Shown here: positions 17,267-27,354 of the stretch, piece by piece
How the letters are laid out: each line of letters begins with the position of its first letter
How positions within the stretch are numbered: position 1 is the first letter of the stretch
DNA from: Actinomycetales bacterium
GTDB lineage: Bacteria > Actinomycetota > Actinomycetes > Actinomycetales > Cellulomonadaceae
NCBI GenBank assembly: GCA_020444245.1
Contig: JAHLLI010000012.1
Coordinates: 97,823 to 161,822, forward strand
DNA length: 64,000 bases
Reading direction: 5' to 3'
Notes under the pieces: model-generated
The model's database searches: none
What the model was told of the DNA's origin: nothing
Seen by the model: the letters and a program-made list of their open reading frames with translations, nothing else
Translations under genes and position numbers: made by a program

Positions 17267-17812
17267 ATGGCTGTCACCCGCAGGACCACCGCGCACCTGT
17301 TCTGCTCCGTGAACGGGGTGGTCGAGAACCCGAACCTGCTCCAGTTCGACGCGTTCGGGCCCGAGGAGGGCGCGATGATGACCGCGGCGATCGCCCCGGT
17401 CACCGACGTGGTCATCGGACGCAAGCTCTGGCACGAGTGGTCCGAGTACTGGCCAGGCAAGGAAGACCCGTTCGGCGCGTTCATCAACCCGGTGCGCAAG
17501 CACGTCATCTCGAGCACGCTCTCCGGCGAGCTGGGGTGGAACAGCACCCTGGTCGAGGCCGACCCGGTGCAGTACGTCCGCGACCTGCGCGCGCAGGAGG
17601 GCGGCGAGATCAGCGTCGTCGGCGGCGTGGAGACGGTCCGGTCGCTCTTCTTGGCCGGCGTGGTCGACGCGCTCACCCTGACGATGCACGCCGTGGCGAC
17701 GCCCGAGGGACGCCGGCTGTTCGACGAGTCGGTGCCGCTCACCCGGCTCCGCCTGCTCGAGGGTCGCACCACCTCGACGGGGAACGCCGTGCTCACCTAC
17801 GGCTTGCTCTGA
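17267..17812 (+). CDS. RibD C-terminal / dihydrofolate-reductase-fold reductase
   Basis: 181 residues. The RibD_C fold is shown by HLFCSVNGVVENP, VTDVVIGRKLWHEW, KHVISSTL and the closing nucleotide-binding ISVVGGVETVRSLFLAGVVDALTL. Such stand-alone proteins are annotated as dihydrofolate reductase family but are probably NADPH-dependent reductases of unknown substrate. TACGCT (17255-17260) lies six bases before ATG 17267, again suggesting a leaderless mRNA. Confidence 0.87.
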   Translation: MAVTRRTTAHLFCSVNGVVENPNLLQFDAFGPEEGAMMTAAIAPVTDVVIGRKLWHEWSEYWPGKEDPFGAFINPVRKHVISSTLSGELGWNSTLVEADPVQYVRDLRAQEGGEISVVGGVETVRSLFLAGVVDALTLTMHAVATPEGRRLFDESVPLTRLRLLEGRTTSTGNAVLTYGLL

Positions 17813-17910
17813 CCACGCGGCCAAGGCGGCGGGAACCCACCCGTCGCCCCGGCCGTTCGACTCCCGCCCGCCGGACCACCGCCCGGCCGGCCCCGGACCG
17901 AGGGAGACCG

Positions 17911-20286
<2,376 letters not shown>

Positions 20287-20299
20287 GCCCGGTCGGCGC

Positions 20300-21217
20300 G
20301 GGAGTTCGGCGCCACCGCGGCGCAGGCTCGTCGCGTCGTTCGACCCCGCGGCGATGGAGGGCACCGTCGAGGCCCAGCGACGCGAGCGCTTCCTCGTGCT
20401 GTCGCGTCAGCCGGACGGGACGCTCCTCAAGGGGCGGCTCGACCACCTGTCGGCCGAGGTGCTGCGGACCGCGATCGACGCGGTCGGCCAGGCGCCCGAC
20501 GACGAGCGCACCAAGGCCCAGGCGGACGCCGACGCCCTCGTCGCGCTGGCCGAGCGGGCGACCTCCGGCACCGCCGGGATCCGGGCGCGCCGCGCCTCCG
20601 AGCGCGGGCAGCTGCTCCCCGACCCGGCGCAGGACGCCGCGGACGCGCGGGTCTCGGGGGTCTCGAACCGACCGACCGTGTCGGTGCTGGTCCCCGCCGA
20701 GACGTTCGCCGAGCTCCATGCCGCGCAGCAGCGCCGTGAGGCCGGGGACACCGACGGATGGCACCCCGTCGAGCCCGCGACGCTCGAGGACGGCACGCCG
20801 CTCGCGATGTCGCAGCTCGCGCGGGTGCTGTGCGACAGCGAGGTGGGTCGGATCGTCATGACCGCGGAGGGCGTGCCGCTGGACCTGGGCCGGACCGAGC
20901 GGCTCTACACCGGCCAGCAGCGCCGAGCCGTGATCGTCCGGGATCGCCAGTGCGCATGGAACGGGTGCGACGTCCCCGCGGCGTACTGCGAGGTGCACCA
21001 CATCCGCTGGTGGGATCGAGATCGAGGACCGATCTCGATCGAGAACGGGATCCTGCTCTGCTCCCACTACCATCACGTCGTGCACCAGCTGGACCTCGCG
21101 ATCGTTCGGCTCGGCCGTGCGCCGACGCGCGGCCTGACGGGGCTGACGGGCACCCGGGCCGGCCAGGACGGGCCCGTCAGGCTCGCGACGATCGCGGTGC
21201 TGCACTCCGGTGCGCGG
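20300..21217 (+). pseudogene. Broken DUF222-HNH endonuclease gene (13E12-like)
   Basis: This segment parallels the intact gene at 62536 from its mid DUF222 region to the HNH domain. It includes GRLDHLSAEVLRTAIDAVG, ADALVALAERAT, SVLVPAETF, CDVPAAYCEVHHIRWW and ENGILLCSHYHH. The first ~170 residues are missing. Near 20324 the frame shifts by one base: EFGATAAQ continues in another frame as RLVASFDPAAMEG. The natural C-terminal tail is lost too: after LDLAIVRLG the sequence has no match to the paralogue and the frame runs on across the antisense of the next gene. HNH residues themselves look intact. I judge it a decaying copy. Confidence 0.75.
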
Positions 21218-21679
21218 CTACCGGCCCGGGGTGAACACGAAGCCGTCCATCACGTCACCGAACGGAGCCCACGCCACGGTGTAGCGCATCTGCATCCCGG
21301 CCAGCTCGCCGAACCCCTGACCCACGCCCCGGCCGGTCCACACGGCCGCGTCACCGGTGAAGGTCCCGGTCCAGTGGGTGGTGAACCCGCCGTCGAAGGC
21401 GTCGGGGAGCTGGGTGCTGGTCCCCCACATCGTCCCGGTCATCGTCACCGGGTCGAGGTTGTAGTTGATCACCACGGTGACGTCGCCGGCGAGGTACGGG
21501 CTGTCACTGACCACCCGCATCTGCCAGACCGAGCCGCGGACGTGGATCTTCCCGGCGCCGTCGACGGTAGTGGTGCCGTCCACCGCGGAGACCAGGTGGT
21601 CCTCGGTCGTGAACGGAAGGTGCGTCACCCTGGCCGACGCCGGTGCGGCGACCACCAGCCCCGCCCGAGCGGACCGCAC
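21218..21679 (-). CDS. Secreted barrel-like protein of the sigma-linked family (member C)
   Basis: About 153 residues from GTG 21679. A short export-like leader (RSARAGLVVAAPASA, AxA cleavage motif) precedes a beta-rich domain with VVSDSPYLAGDVTVVINYN, GGFTTHWTGTFTGD and GRGVGQGFGELAGMQMRYTVAW. The order of SD-P motif, GGxxxxWTGT and GxGxxxGLxxxY matches two other proteins here (25206 and 29287). An open frame extends to 21787, but a sigma-type promoter at 21713-21740 lies inside it, so the start must be downstream. The hydrophobic core of the leader is unusually short, so the N-terminus is uncertain or damaged. Molecular function unknown. Confidence 0.6.
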   Translation of the reverse strand: MRSARAGLVVAAPASARVTHLPFTTEDHLVSAVDGTTTVDGAGKIHVRGSVWQMRVVSDSPYLAGDVTVVINYNLDPVTMTGTMWGTSTQLPDAFDGGFTTHWTGTFTGDAAVWTGRGVGQGFGELAGMQMRYTVAWAPFGDVMDGFVFTPGR

Positions 21680-21712
21680 GTCCCGCCGCCCGCGGCCGCC
21701 TCCACACACGTA

Positions 21713-21740
21713 GACGCGCGAGGCGATCGACCGGTTGGGG
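21713..21740 (-). promoter_or_regulatory. SigE-family-type promoter for member C
   Basis: On the minus strand CCCCAACC (21740-21733), a 16-base spacer and CGTC (21716-21713). The same -35, spacing and -10 stand before the sigma gene at 26416 and the lipoprotein gene at 29865, and even the bases after CGTC agree (CGTCTAC here and at 26448). No housekeeping hexamers are evident. Pattern seen in sequence; use by a local sigma factor is inference. Confidence 0.65.
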
Positions 21741-21814
21741 TGGCCCCGCCGCGCGTGCCGAGCGCCGCATCGGTACGTTGAGCCCACCAGCCCCCAACGG
21801 CGGAGGCGCCAGCG

Positions 21815-23368
21815 ATGGACAACCTGTCATCCCTGCTCGAGACCAGCGCGGCTCGCTACCCGGAACGCGACGCGATCGTCCTCGGCGACACCCACCTCAC
21901 GTACGCGGCGGTGAACGCCGCGGCGAACCAGGTCGCGAACCTGCTCGTCTCGCGGGGCGTGGCGCCCGGCGACAAGGTCGCGCTCAGCTGCCCGAACCTG
22001 CCGTACTTCACGATCGTGTACTTCGGCATCCTCAAGGCAGGCGCCGCGGTGGTGCCGCTCAACGTGCTGCTCAAGGCGCGCGAGGTCGCGTACCACCTCA
22101 CCGACTCCGAGGCGAAGGCCTACTTCTGCTTCCAGGGCACGCCTGAGCTGCCGATCGGCGCCGAGGGGTTCGGCGGGTTCGGGCAGGTCGATGCGTGCGA
22201 GCACTTCTTCATGATCACCGCCGACCCGGCCGCGGCTTCCCCGATCGACGGCACCGAGACGCTCGGCCGGGCCCTGGCGGGACAGCCTCCTACCTTCGAC
22301 ACGGTGGCGGTCGACGAGGACGACACCGCGGTGATCCTGTACACGTCCGGCACCACCGGCCAGCCCAAGGGCGCCGAGCTGCGGCACCGCAACATGCGCG
22401 ACAACGCGCTGATCGGCGAGGCCCTGTTCGACGCGGACGCGGAGAGGCCGGACACGTACCTGTGCGTGCTGCCGTTGTTCCACTCCTTCGGGCAGACGGT
22501 GATCCAGAACGGCGCGTTCGCCTACGGCGGCACCGTGGTGATGCTCCCGCGGTTCGCGCCGGGTCCGGCGCTCGACCTCATCGCCGAGCACGGCGTGACG
22601 TTCTTCGCCGGGGTGCCCACGATGTACTGGGCCCTGCTCGGGGCGCTGGACGACTCCGTCGACGTCGCGGCGATCGCCCGCCGGCTGCGGGTCGCCGTCT
22701 CCGGCGGCGCAGCCCTGCCCGTCGAGGTCCACCAGAACTTCGAGAAGCGGTTCGGCGTCACGATCCTCGAGGGCTACGGCCTGTCCGAGACCTCGCCCGT
22801 CGCCAGCTTCAGCGTGTTCGGTGAACCGGCCAGACCGGGTTCGATCGGGGTGCCCATCCCCGGCGTGGAGATGGCCCTCGTCCAGCCGGGCGGGTGGGAC
22901 GAGGTCCCCGACTCCCCCGAGGCGGTCGGGGAGATCGTGATCCGCGGCCACAACGTCATGAAGGGCTACTACCGCCGGCCCGAGGCGACCGCCGAGGTCA
23001 TGCACGACGGCTGGTTCCGCACCGGCGACCTCGCCCGGCGCGAGGACGGCTGGTACTACATCGTCGACCGGTCGAAGGACATGATCATCCGCGGCGGGTT
23101 CAACGTGTACCCGCGCGAGATCGAGGAGGTCCTCATCACCCATCCCGCCGTGTCGCTCGCGGCGGTGGTCGGGGTGCCGGACGAGCAGCACGGCGAGGAG
23201 ATCAAGGCGTTCGTCATCCTGGAGAAGGGCGCGTCGCTCCAGCCCGAGGAGCTGATCGCCTGGGCCAAGGAGCAGATGGCCGCGTACAAGTACCCGCGGC
23301 TCGTCCAGGTCGTCGACTCCTTCCCCACGACGGCGACCGGGAAGATCCTCAAGCGCAAGCTGGTCTGA
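21815..23368 (+). CDS. Acyl-CoA synthetase, AMP-forming (long-chain fatty acid type)
   Basis: 517 residues. The adenylate-forming motifs are complete: P-loop ILYTSGTTGQPKGAE (near residue 175), YGLSETSP, WFRTGDLARR, the hinge DRSKDMIIRGGFNVYPREIEE, and the catalytic Lys in TTATGKILKRKLV at the C-terminus. It activates a carboxylate, probably a medium or long-chain fatty acid, to acyl-AMP and then acyl-CoA. GGAGGCGCC lies before ATG 21815, and TACGTT near 21774 could be the -10. It stands alone between the barrel gene and the sigma cluster, with no obvious tie to them. Confidence 0.92.
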   Translation: MDNLSSLLETSAARYPERDAIVLGDTHLTYAAVNAAANQVANLLVSRGVAPGDKVALSCPNLPYFTIVYFGILKAGAAVVPLNVLLKAREVAYHLTDSEAKAYFCFQGTPELPIGAEGFGGFGQVDACEHFFMITADPAAASPIDGTETLGRALAGQPPTFDTVAVDEDDTAVILYTSGTTGQPKGAELRHRNMRDNALIGEALFDADAERPDTYLCVLPLFHSFGQTVIQNGAFAYGGTVVMLPRFAPGPALDLIAEHGVTFFAGVPTMYWALLGALDDSVDVAAIARRLRVAVSGGAALPVEVHQNFEKRFGVTILEGYGLSETSPVASFSVFGEPARPGSIGVPIPGVEMALVQPGGWDEVPDSPEAVGEIVIRGHNVMKGYYRRPEATAEVMHDGWFRTGDLARREDGWYYIVDRSKDMIIRGGFNVYPREIEEVLITHPAVSLAAVVGVPDEQHGEEIKAFVILEKGASLQPEELIAWAKEQMAAYKYPRLVQVVDSFPTTATGKILKRKLV

Positions 23369-23423
23369 CCGCCGCGACGCGGACGCCCGCGCAGGTCGGT
23401 AACGATCGCCCTCAGTGCCACCA

Positions 23424-23448
23424 CAACGTTCTCGCGCCGTGAGACGTT
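23424..23448 (+). promoter_or_regulatory. Candidate autoregulated promoter of the first sigma operon
   Basis: CAACG (23424-23428), a 16-base spacer and CGTT (23445-23448), followed by GAGGGGGTGAAGG and the sigma start at 23479. It shares geometry with the three CAACC-16-CGTC promoters of this region. The same bases also make an imperfect hairpin (CACAACGT at 23422-23429 and ACGTTGTG at 23444-23451), so an operator or an end-of-transcript structure for the acyl-CoA synthetase is an alternative reading. Confidence 0.5.
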
Positions 23449-23478
23449 GTGTGATCAGGAGCGCGAGGGGGTGAAGGC

Positions 23479-24042
23479 ATGGGCTGGCGAACGGTGCTCG
23501 AGGAAGTGATCCGCGACCGTCGGTCCGACCTCGTCGGCTACGCCTCGCTGTACGCGCCCGACCGCGCCGGTGCCGAGGACCTCGTGCAGGACGCCCTCGT
23601 GCGGGTCTTCGCCCGGACGAGGAGCCTGCGGACCGTCCCGGCCGCCGAGCAGTACGTACGGCGGGCGATCCGCACGGCCTTCCTCGACCGCGCCCGCAAG
23701 GATCGGACCTGGCGGGCCAACGAGCACCTCCTGGTCCATCCCGTCGCCGCCGACGGGCCCGAGCGTTCGGTGCCGGCCGTGCTGGACGTCCGCGCCGCGC
23801 TGACCCGGCTGAGCCCGCGTGAACGTGCGTGCGTCATCCTCCGGTTCTACGACGACCTCACGGTCGCGGAGATCGCTGCCGAGATCGGTGTCGGCACGGG
23901 CTCGGTCAAGCGCTACCTCAGCGACGGCACGGCGAAGCTCCGCTCGGCCCTCCCGGCCGACGTGGACACGTCCGACCACGACGACCGCGGGACGGGAGTG
24001 GTCGTCACGATCTCCCAGACCGCCGCAAGGAGAGCCGGATGA
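23479..24042 (+). CDS. SigE-family RNA polymerase sigma factor (first)
   Basis: 187 residues with sigma region 2 (RSDLVGYASLYAPDRAGAEDLVQDALVRVFAR) and region 4 (LSPRERACVILRFYDDLTVAEIAAEIGVGTGSVKRYLSDGTAKL). It matches the actinobacterial SigE-like ECF family (TIGR02983 type). It directs RNA polymerase to alternative promoters. The stop overlaps the next gene (ATGA at 24039-24042), which encodes a membrane protein likely to report an external signal. A CAACG-16-CGTT element before it suggests self-activation. ATG 23479 has a GAGGGGGTGAAGG ribosome site. Confidence 0.92.
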   Translation: MGWRTVLEEVIRDRRSDLVGYASLYAPDRAGAEDLVQDALVRVFARTRSLRTVPAAEQYVRRAIRTAFLDRARKDRTWRANEHLLVHPVAADGPERSVPAVLDVRAALTRLSPRERACVILRFYDDLTVAEIAAEIGVGTGSVKRYLSDGTAKLRSALPADVDTSDHDDRGTGVVVTISQTAARRAG

Positions 24043-25142
24043 GCGAGCACCTGCGTGATGTCCTGGCCGCACTCGTCGATCGGGAGGCCCGCGCGACCAA
24101 GGCCCCGACCGACCTCGAGCACGAGGTAGCCCAGGTCCGCCGCGTCGTCGCACGCCGACGAGCCGTGCGTGCCACGGTCGTCTCGGCGCTCACCGCGACG
24201 GTGGTCCTCGGCGTCGCCGCCGGAGCGATGTCGTTGGCCTCACGTGCACCCGAGGTGCCTCCGGCGCTCCCGTCGACCGACGCTCCCCCGACGACCCCGA
24301 CATCCACGCCGACCACCTCACCGACTCCGTCGGCGACCCAGGTCCCGAGCGCCACCCCGACCGAGACCACCGGCTCGACGCCGGACGCCGCCGAGCCTTC
24401 GGCCCCCGAGTCGGCGCTGCCGTTCTCGGTCGTCCAGCTCGCCGCCGGCACCGACGGGGTCACCATCGCCGACCGCCTGCGTCTACGGTCCCAGCCACAG
24501 GTCGGCGCCGCGTCCACGGAGCTCGGCTACCTGCCGACCGGGACGACCTTCCGCGTCGTCGAGGGTCCAGTGCAGGGCTCGGGCTACTGGTGGTACCGCA
24601 TCACCGACCTCCCGGCGAGCGCCGGCGTCGTCGCCCAGCAGGGCTGGGTCGCCGCGTCGGACCTGGACGGCACGCCGTGGATCGCCGCCGCGCCGTCATC
24701 GACCTGCCCGGACGCCGGCTTCGACGTGAGCGAGCCCACTGCCACCTCCCTCGCCGAGCTGAAGGCCGGCGTCACGGGCACCTGGGTGGGCTGTGTCATC
24801 ACGCCCTGGGTGTCGCCGTACGAGGTCACGTTCACGTTCCGCGCCGACGGCACGTACTCGAGCACCGCGTTGTCCATGCCCGACGGCATCGTCGAGCCGG
24901 CGCTCTACTACGGGCTCGACGGTGACGCCCCGGGCAAGACCTACGCGCTCAAGGATCTCCTGGACGACTCCACCGGCGTGGGGCAGATCGACGTGGTCTT
25001 CGACGTCGGCACCGTCGTTCGTGGCGACCTGCGCAACGTCCGGCTCATGGGCGACCGGCTGGAGTTCGAGTTCTTCCACCGGTCCACCTACGGCCCGCTC
25101 GTCTACCAGCTCACCCGCACCGGGCCCGCGACGACCGGCTGA
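24039..25142 (+). CDS. Membrane-anchored SH3-like protein paired with the first sigma factor
   Basis: 367 residues. The cytoplasmic N-terminus (MSEHLRDVLAALVDREARATKAPTDL region, about 50 residues) is followed by one membrane helix (VVSALTATVVLGVAAGAMSLA) and then a Thr/Pro/Ser linker of about 60 residues. The ectodomain begins with a bacterial SH3-like fold (DRLRLRSQPQVGAAS, GTTFRVVEGP, QQGWVAASDLDG) and ends in a second, unrecognised beta-rich domain with FTFRADGTYSS. It fills the anti-sigma position of the operon but lacks a zinc anti-sigma motif. It may hold or tune the sigma factor in response to the wall. Confidence 0.75.
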   Translation: MSEHLRDVLAALVDREARATKAPTDLEHEVAQVRRVVARRRAVRATVVSALTATVVLGVAAGAMSLASRAPEVPPALPSTDAPPTTPTSTPTTSPTPSATQVPSATPTETTGSTPDAAEPSAPESALPFSVVQLAAGTDGVTIADRLRLRSQPQVGAASTELGYLPTGTTFRVVEGPVQGSGYWWYRITDLPASAGVVAQQGWVAASDLDGTPWIAAAPSSTCPDAGFDVSEPTATSLAELKAGVTGTWVGCVITPWVSPYEVTFTFRADGTYSSTALSMPDGIVEPALYYGLDGDAPGKTYALKDLLDDSTGVGQIDVVFDVGTVVRGDLRNVRLMGDRLEFEFFHRSTYGPLVYQLTRTGPATTG

Positions 25143-25205
25143 CCCCGGACCATCCCACGCCCTGGCGGACGGCCATCGGTGGGTGCCGACGCGGTGGCGC
25201 CGGCC

Positions 25206-25877
25206 TCAGCCCACGGGCTCGATCCAGCCGACGATGTCGTACCCGCGGTTGTCGCCGTCCATGCGGCCCGCGAAGCTGTAGGTGAGCTGCAGGCCCTCGA
25301 ACGCGCCCTCGCCGACGTAGTGCAGCACGCCCATCTGGATGGAGTCGCCGGGTAGCGCCGGGAGGTTCCCGTCCAGGTCCATGGCGCCGCTGCCGGTGCC
25401 ACGCCACACGCCACCCTCGGTGGTCAGGACGGCGCTCTGCGTGGTCCACCTGGCGCTGGCCGACGGGCCGTAGAACCTCGCGTCGACGGTGACGGCCTCG
25501 GTCCCCGAGACCCGGGGGTCGGACAGTGTCAGGTCGCAGGTGAACGACATGACCTGCCGGGGCACACCGTCGACCTTCGTGACGTTCACCAGCCCGAGCG
25601 TGCACACCGAGTGGCCGGTCACCGACGTCACCTGCGCCCCGGGCAGCGCCGAGGTCGCGGCGGGCGGCACCGGTGGCGCGCCACGCTGCACCGCCGCGGA
25701 GCTGACCACGACACCGACGACCAGAGCGGCCGCCACGCCTGCCAGGGCGACCTCGCGCCGCCGCCGCGCCCGGCGCACCCGGGCGGCCAGCTCCGAGACC
25801 CACGTCGCATCCGACCGGTGAACCCGCTCGGCGCTGCGGGACATGTCGCGGAGCTCCGCGACGAACCGCTCGCTCAT
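25206..25877 (-). CDS. Membrane-anchored barrel-like protein paired with the second sigma factor (member A)
   Basis: 223 residues. Cytoplasmic N-terminus MSERFVAELRDMSRSAERV, basic stretch, one membrane helix (EVALAGVAAALVVGVVVSSAAV), then a beta-rich ectodomain. That domain holds SDPRVSGTEAVTVDARF, GGVWRGTGSGAM, GEGAFEGLQLTYSFAG and a final YDIVGWIEP. The same motif order appears in the lipoprotein at 29287 and, more distantly, the protein at 21218. The fold may resemble allene-oxide-cyclase-like or DUF3224 barrels, which is a guess. Its ATG overlaps the sigma stop (ATGA at 25874-25877), as in an anti-sigma or sensor partner. Confidence 0.7.
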   Translation of the reverse strand: MSERFVAELRDMSRSAERVHRSDATWVSELAARVRRARRRREVALAGVAAALVVGVVVSSAAVQRGAPPVPPAATSALPGAQVTSVTGHSVCTLGLVNVTKVDGVPRQVMSFTCDLTLSDPRVSGTEAVTVDARFYGPSASARWTTQSAVLTTEGGVWRGTGSGAMDLDGNLPALPGDSIQMGVLHYVGEGAFEGLQLTYSFAGRMDGDNRGYDIVGWIEPVG

Positions 25878-26416
25878 CGAGCCCTCCCCTCGGCCAGCCC
25901 GCCGCGGGTGAGCCGCACGGGCACGACGTCGTCCGGCGACTCGGCGAGCCGGTCGCCGAGCTTGGCGCGGGCGTCGGCGAGGTAGCGCTTCACGGCGCCC
26001 TCGCTGAGCCGCAACGCCTCGGCGACCTCGCGGACCGAACGGTCGTCGTAGTAGCGCAGGATCACGCAGGCGCGCTCGCGCGGGGACAGTGCGCCGAGCG
26101 CCCGCTGCAGGTCGACGTGCTCGCTGGCGAGCGTGTCGGGAGGCGGGTCGGCCTGCGCGGCGAGCCGTGGCCGCGCCGCCAGGAACGTGCCTCGCCTGCG
26201 GTAGCCGTCACGGACGCCGTTGAGCACGCACTGGCGCAGGTACGCCGCCACGTGCTCCGGGTCGCGTCGGCCGGTGAAACGCGCGAAAGCCCGCACGAAG
26301 GCGTCCTGCACGACGTCCTGCGCGGTCGCCAGGTCCCCGGTGAGCAGGTAGGCGTAGCCCACCAGCGCCGGGCCGTGCTCGCGGGCCGCCGCCTCGACCA
26401 CGTCGGATGTGCCCAT
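25874..26416 (-). CDS. SigE-family RNA polymerase sigma factor (second)
   Basis: 180 residues. Region 2 reads ALVGYAYLLTGDLATAQDVVQDAFVRAFARF. Region 4 reads LSPRERACVILRYYDDRSVREVAEALRLSEGAVKRYLADARAKL. It is closer to the third sigma factor than to the first. ATG 26416 follows GAGGGGGCGTC. A CCCCAACC-16-CGTC promoter sits 32-59 bases upstream of the start, identical in layout to that of the third operon, so the two may be co-controlled or cross-activate. The downstream gene encodes its membrane partner. Confidence 0.92.
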   Translation of the reverse strand: MGTSDVVEAAAREHGPALVGYAYLLTGDLATAQDVVQDAFVRAFARFTGRRDPEHVAAYLRQCVLNGVRDGYRRRGTFLAARPRLAAQADPPPDTLASEHVDLQRALGALSPRERACVILRYYDDRSVREVAEALRLSEGAVKRYLADARAKLGDRLAESPDDVVPVRLTRGGLAEGRAR

Positions 26417-26447
26417 GACGCCCCCTCGCGCCGCTCCTTCCAAGGTA

Positions 26448-26475
26448 GACGCGCGAGTGCGCACTGCGGTTGGGG
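26448..26475 (-). promoter_or_regulatory. SigE-family-type promoter for the second sigma operon
   Basis: Minus strand: CCCCAACC (26475-26468), 16 bases, CGTC (26451-26448), with a predicted start of transcription near 26441, 25 bases before ATG 26416. The motif and spacing repeat at 21713-21740 and 29972-29999. It lies in the divergent gap shared with the transglycosylase gene. Confidence 0.65.
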
Positions 26476-26541
26476 TTCGAGGGGAGACCGTGTGGAACGG
26501 GACGCTGGGCGAGCGCAGCCGGAGACAGGTGCCTAGTGTCG

Positions 26542-27354
26542 ATGAACGTGCACGAGAGTCGGGTCCTCGACCGCCGCACGCTCACCCGAGCGACCGGTAC
26601 GAGCGCCGGTCGCGCGCACCCGGGCGTCCACGCCGCCGCGCCCGGCCGCGCACGACGCGGCCTGCGTGTCGCCCTCGGCGTCGTCGCGGGCGCCGTCCTG
26701 CTCACGGTCGCTGCCGTGGCGGTGCTGTGGCCCGTGACGCCGGCCGTCTCGGACGCGGGCGGCCGGGTGCACGCGATCCTCGCCGCGCACGGCGCCGATG
26801 CCCTGACCGGACTGCCCGAACCGGACCGGGTCGGGCAGGCGCTGATCGCCACCGAGGACTCCCGCTTCCGCTCGACCCCCGGCGTCGACCCGGTCGCGGT
26901 CGCCCGGGTGGTCTGGGCGACGGTGCGCGGGGCCGGCGACGTCGGCGGGGCAGGGCTCGCCCAGCAGCTGGCCAAGAACCTCTACCACCCGGGCGGGTCG
27001 GCGATCTGGCGTGAGGTCCAGCAGGTCGAGCTCGCGTTCAAGCTCGAGCACGCCTACTCGAAGGACGACATCCTGCGGATGTACCTGTCCGCCGTGTACT
27101 TCGGGCACGGCTACTACGGCGTGACGCAGGCCGCCCACGGGTACTTCGGCGTCGAACCGTCGCAGCTCACCTGGGGGCAGGCCGCCCTGCTCGCCGGGCT
27201 CGTGCAGGCGCCCAGCGCGGACGACCCGATCGCCCATCCGCAGCGTGCGGCGGCCCGCGAGCAGCACGTCCTGCGGCGCCTGGTGGCGACCGGCGTCCTC
27301 GGCACGGCTCAGGCCGAGGCGATCGCCGCCCGGGGCCTGCAGCTCTCCGCCTAG
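26542..27354 (+). CDS. Monofunctional peptidoglycan glycosyltransferase (GT51)
   Basis: 270 residues. A basic N-terminus and one membrane helix (VALGVVAGAVLLTVAAVAVLW) precede a GT51 domain with the catalytic Glu in LIATEDSRFRSTPGVDP, the GLAQQLAKNLY motif, and EHAYSKDDILRMYLSAVYFG. No transpeptidase domain follows, so it would polymerise lipid II into glycan strands outside the membrane without cross-linking. The domain is a little shorter than usual at its end. Start uncertain: TAGTGT at 26534-26539 would favour a leaderless GTG at 26548. It overlaps the convergent propeller gene by 4 bases. Confidence 0.85.
   Translation: MNVHESRVLDRRTLTRATGTSAGRAHPGVHAAAPGRARRGLRVALGVVAGAVLLTVAAVAVLWPVTPAVSDAGGRVHAILAAHGADALTGLPEPDRVGQALIATEDSRFRSTPGVDPVAVARVVWATVRGAGDVGGAGLAQQLAKNLYHPGGSAIWREVQQVELAFKLEHAYSKDDILRMYLSAVYFGHGYYGVTQAAHGYFGVEPSQLTWGQAALLAGLVQAPSADDPIAHPQRAAAREQHVLRRLVATGVLGTAQAEAIAARGLQLSA

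Noticed and set aside
21218..21781. Continuation of the HNH frame over the whole next gene
   Set aside because: The tail is antisense to a conserved secreted protein and has no similarity to the intact HNH paralogue, so it is read-through, not coding.
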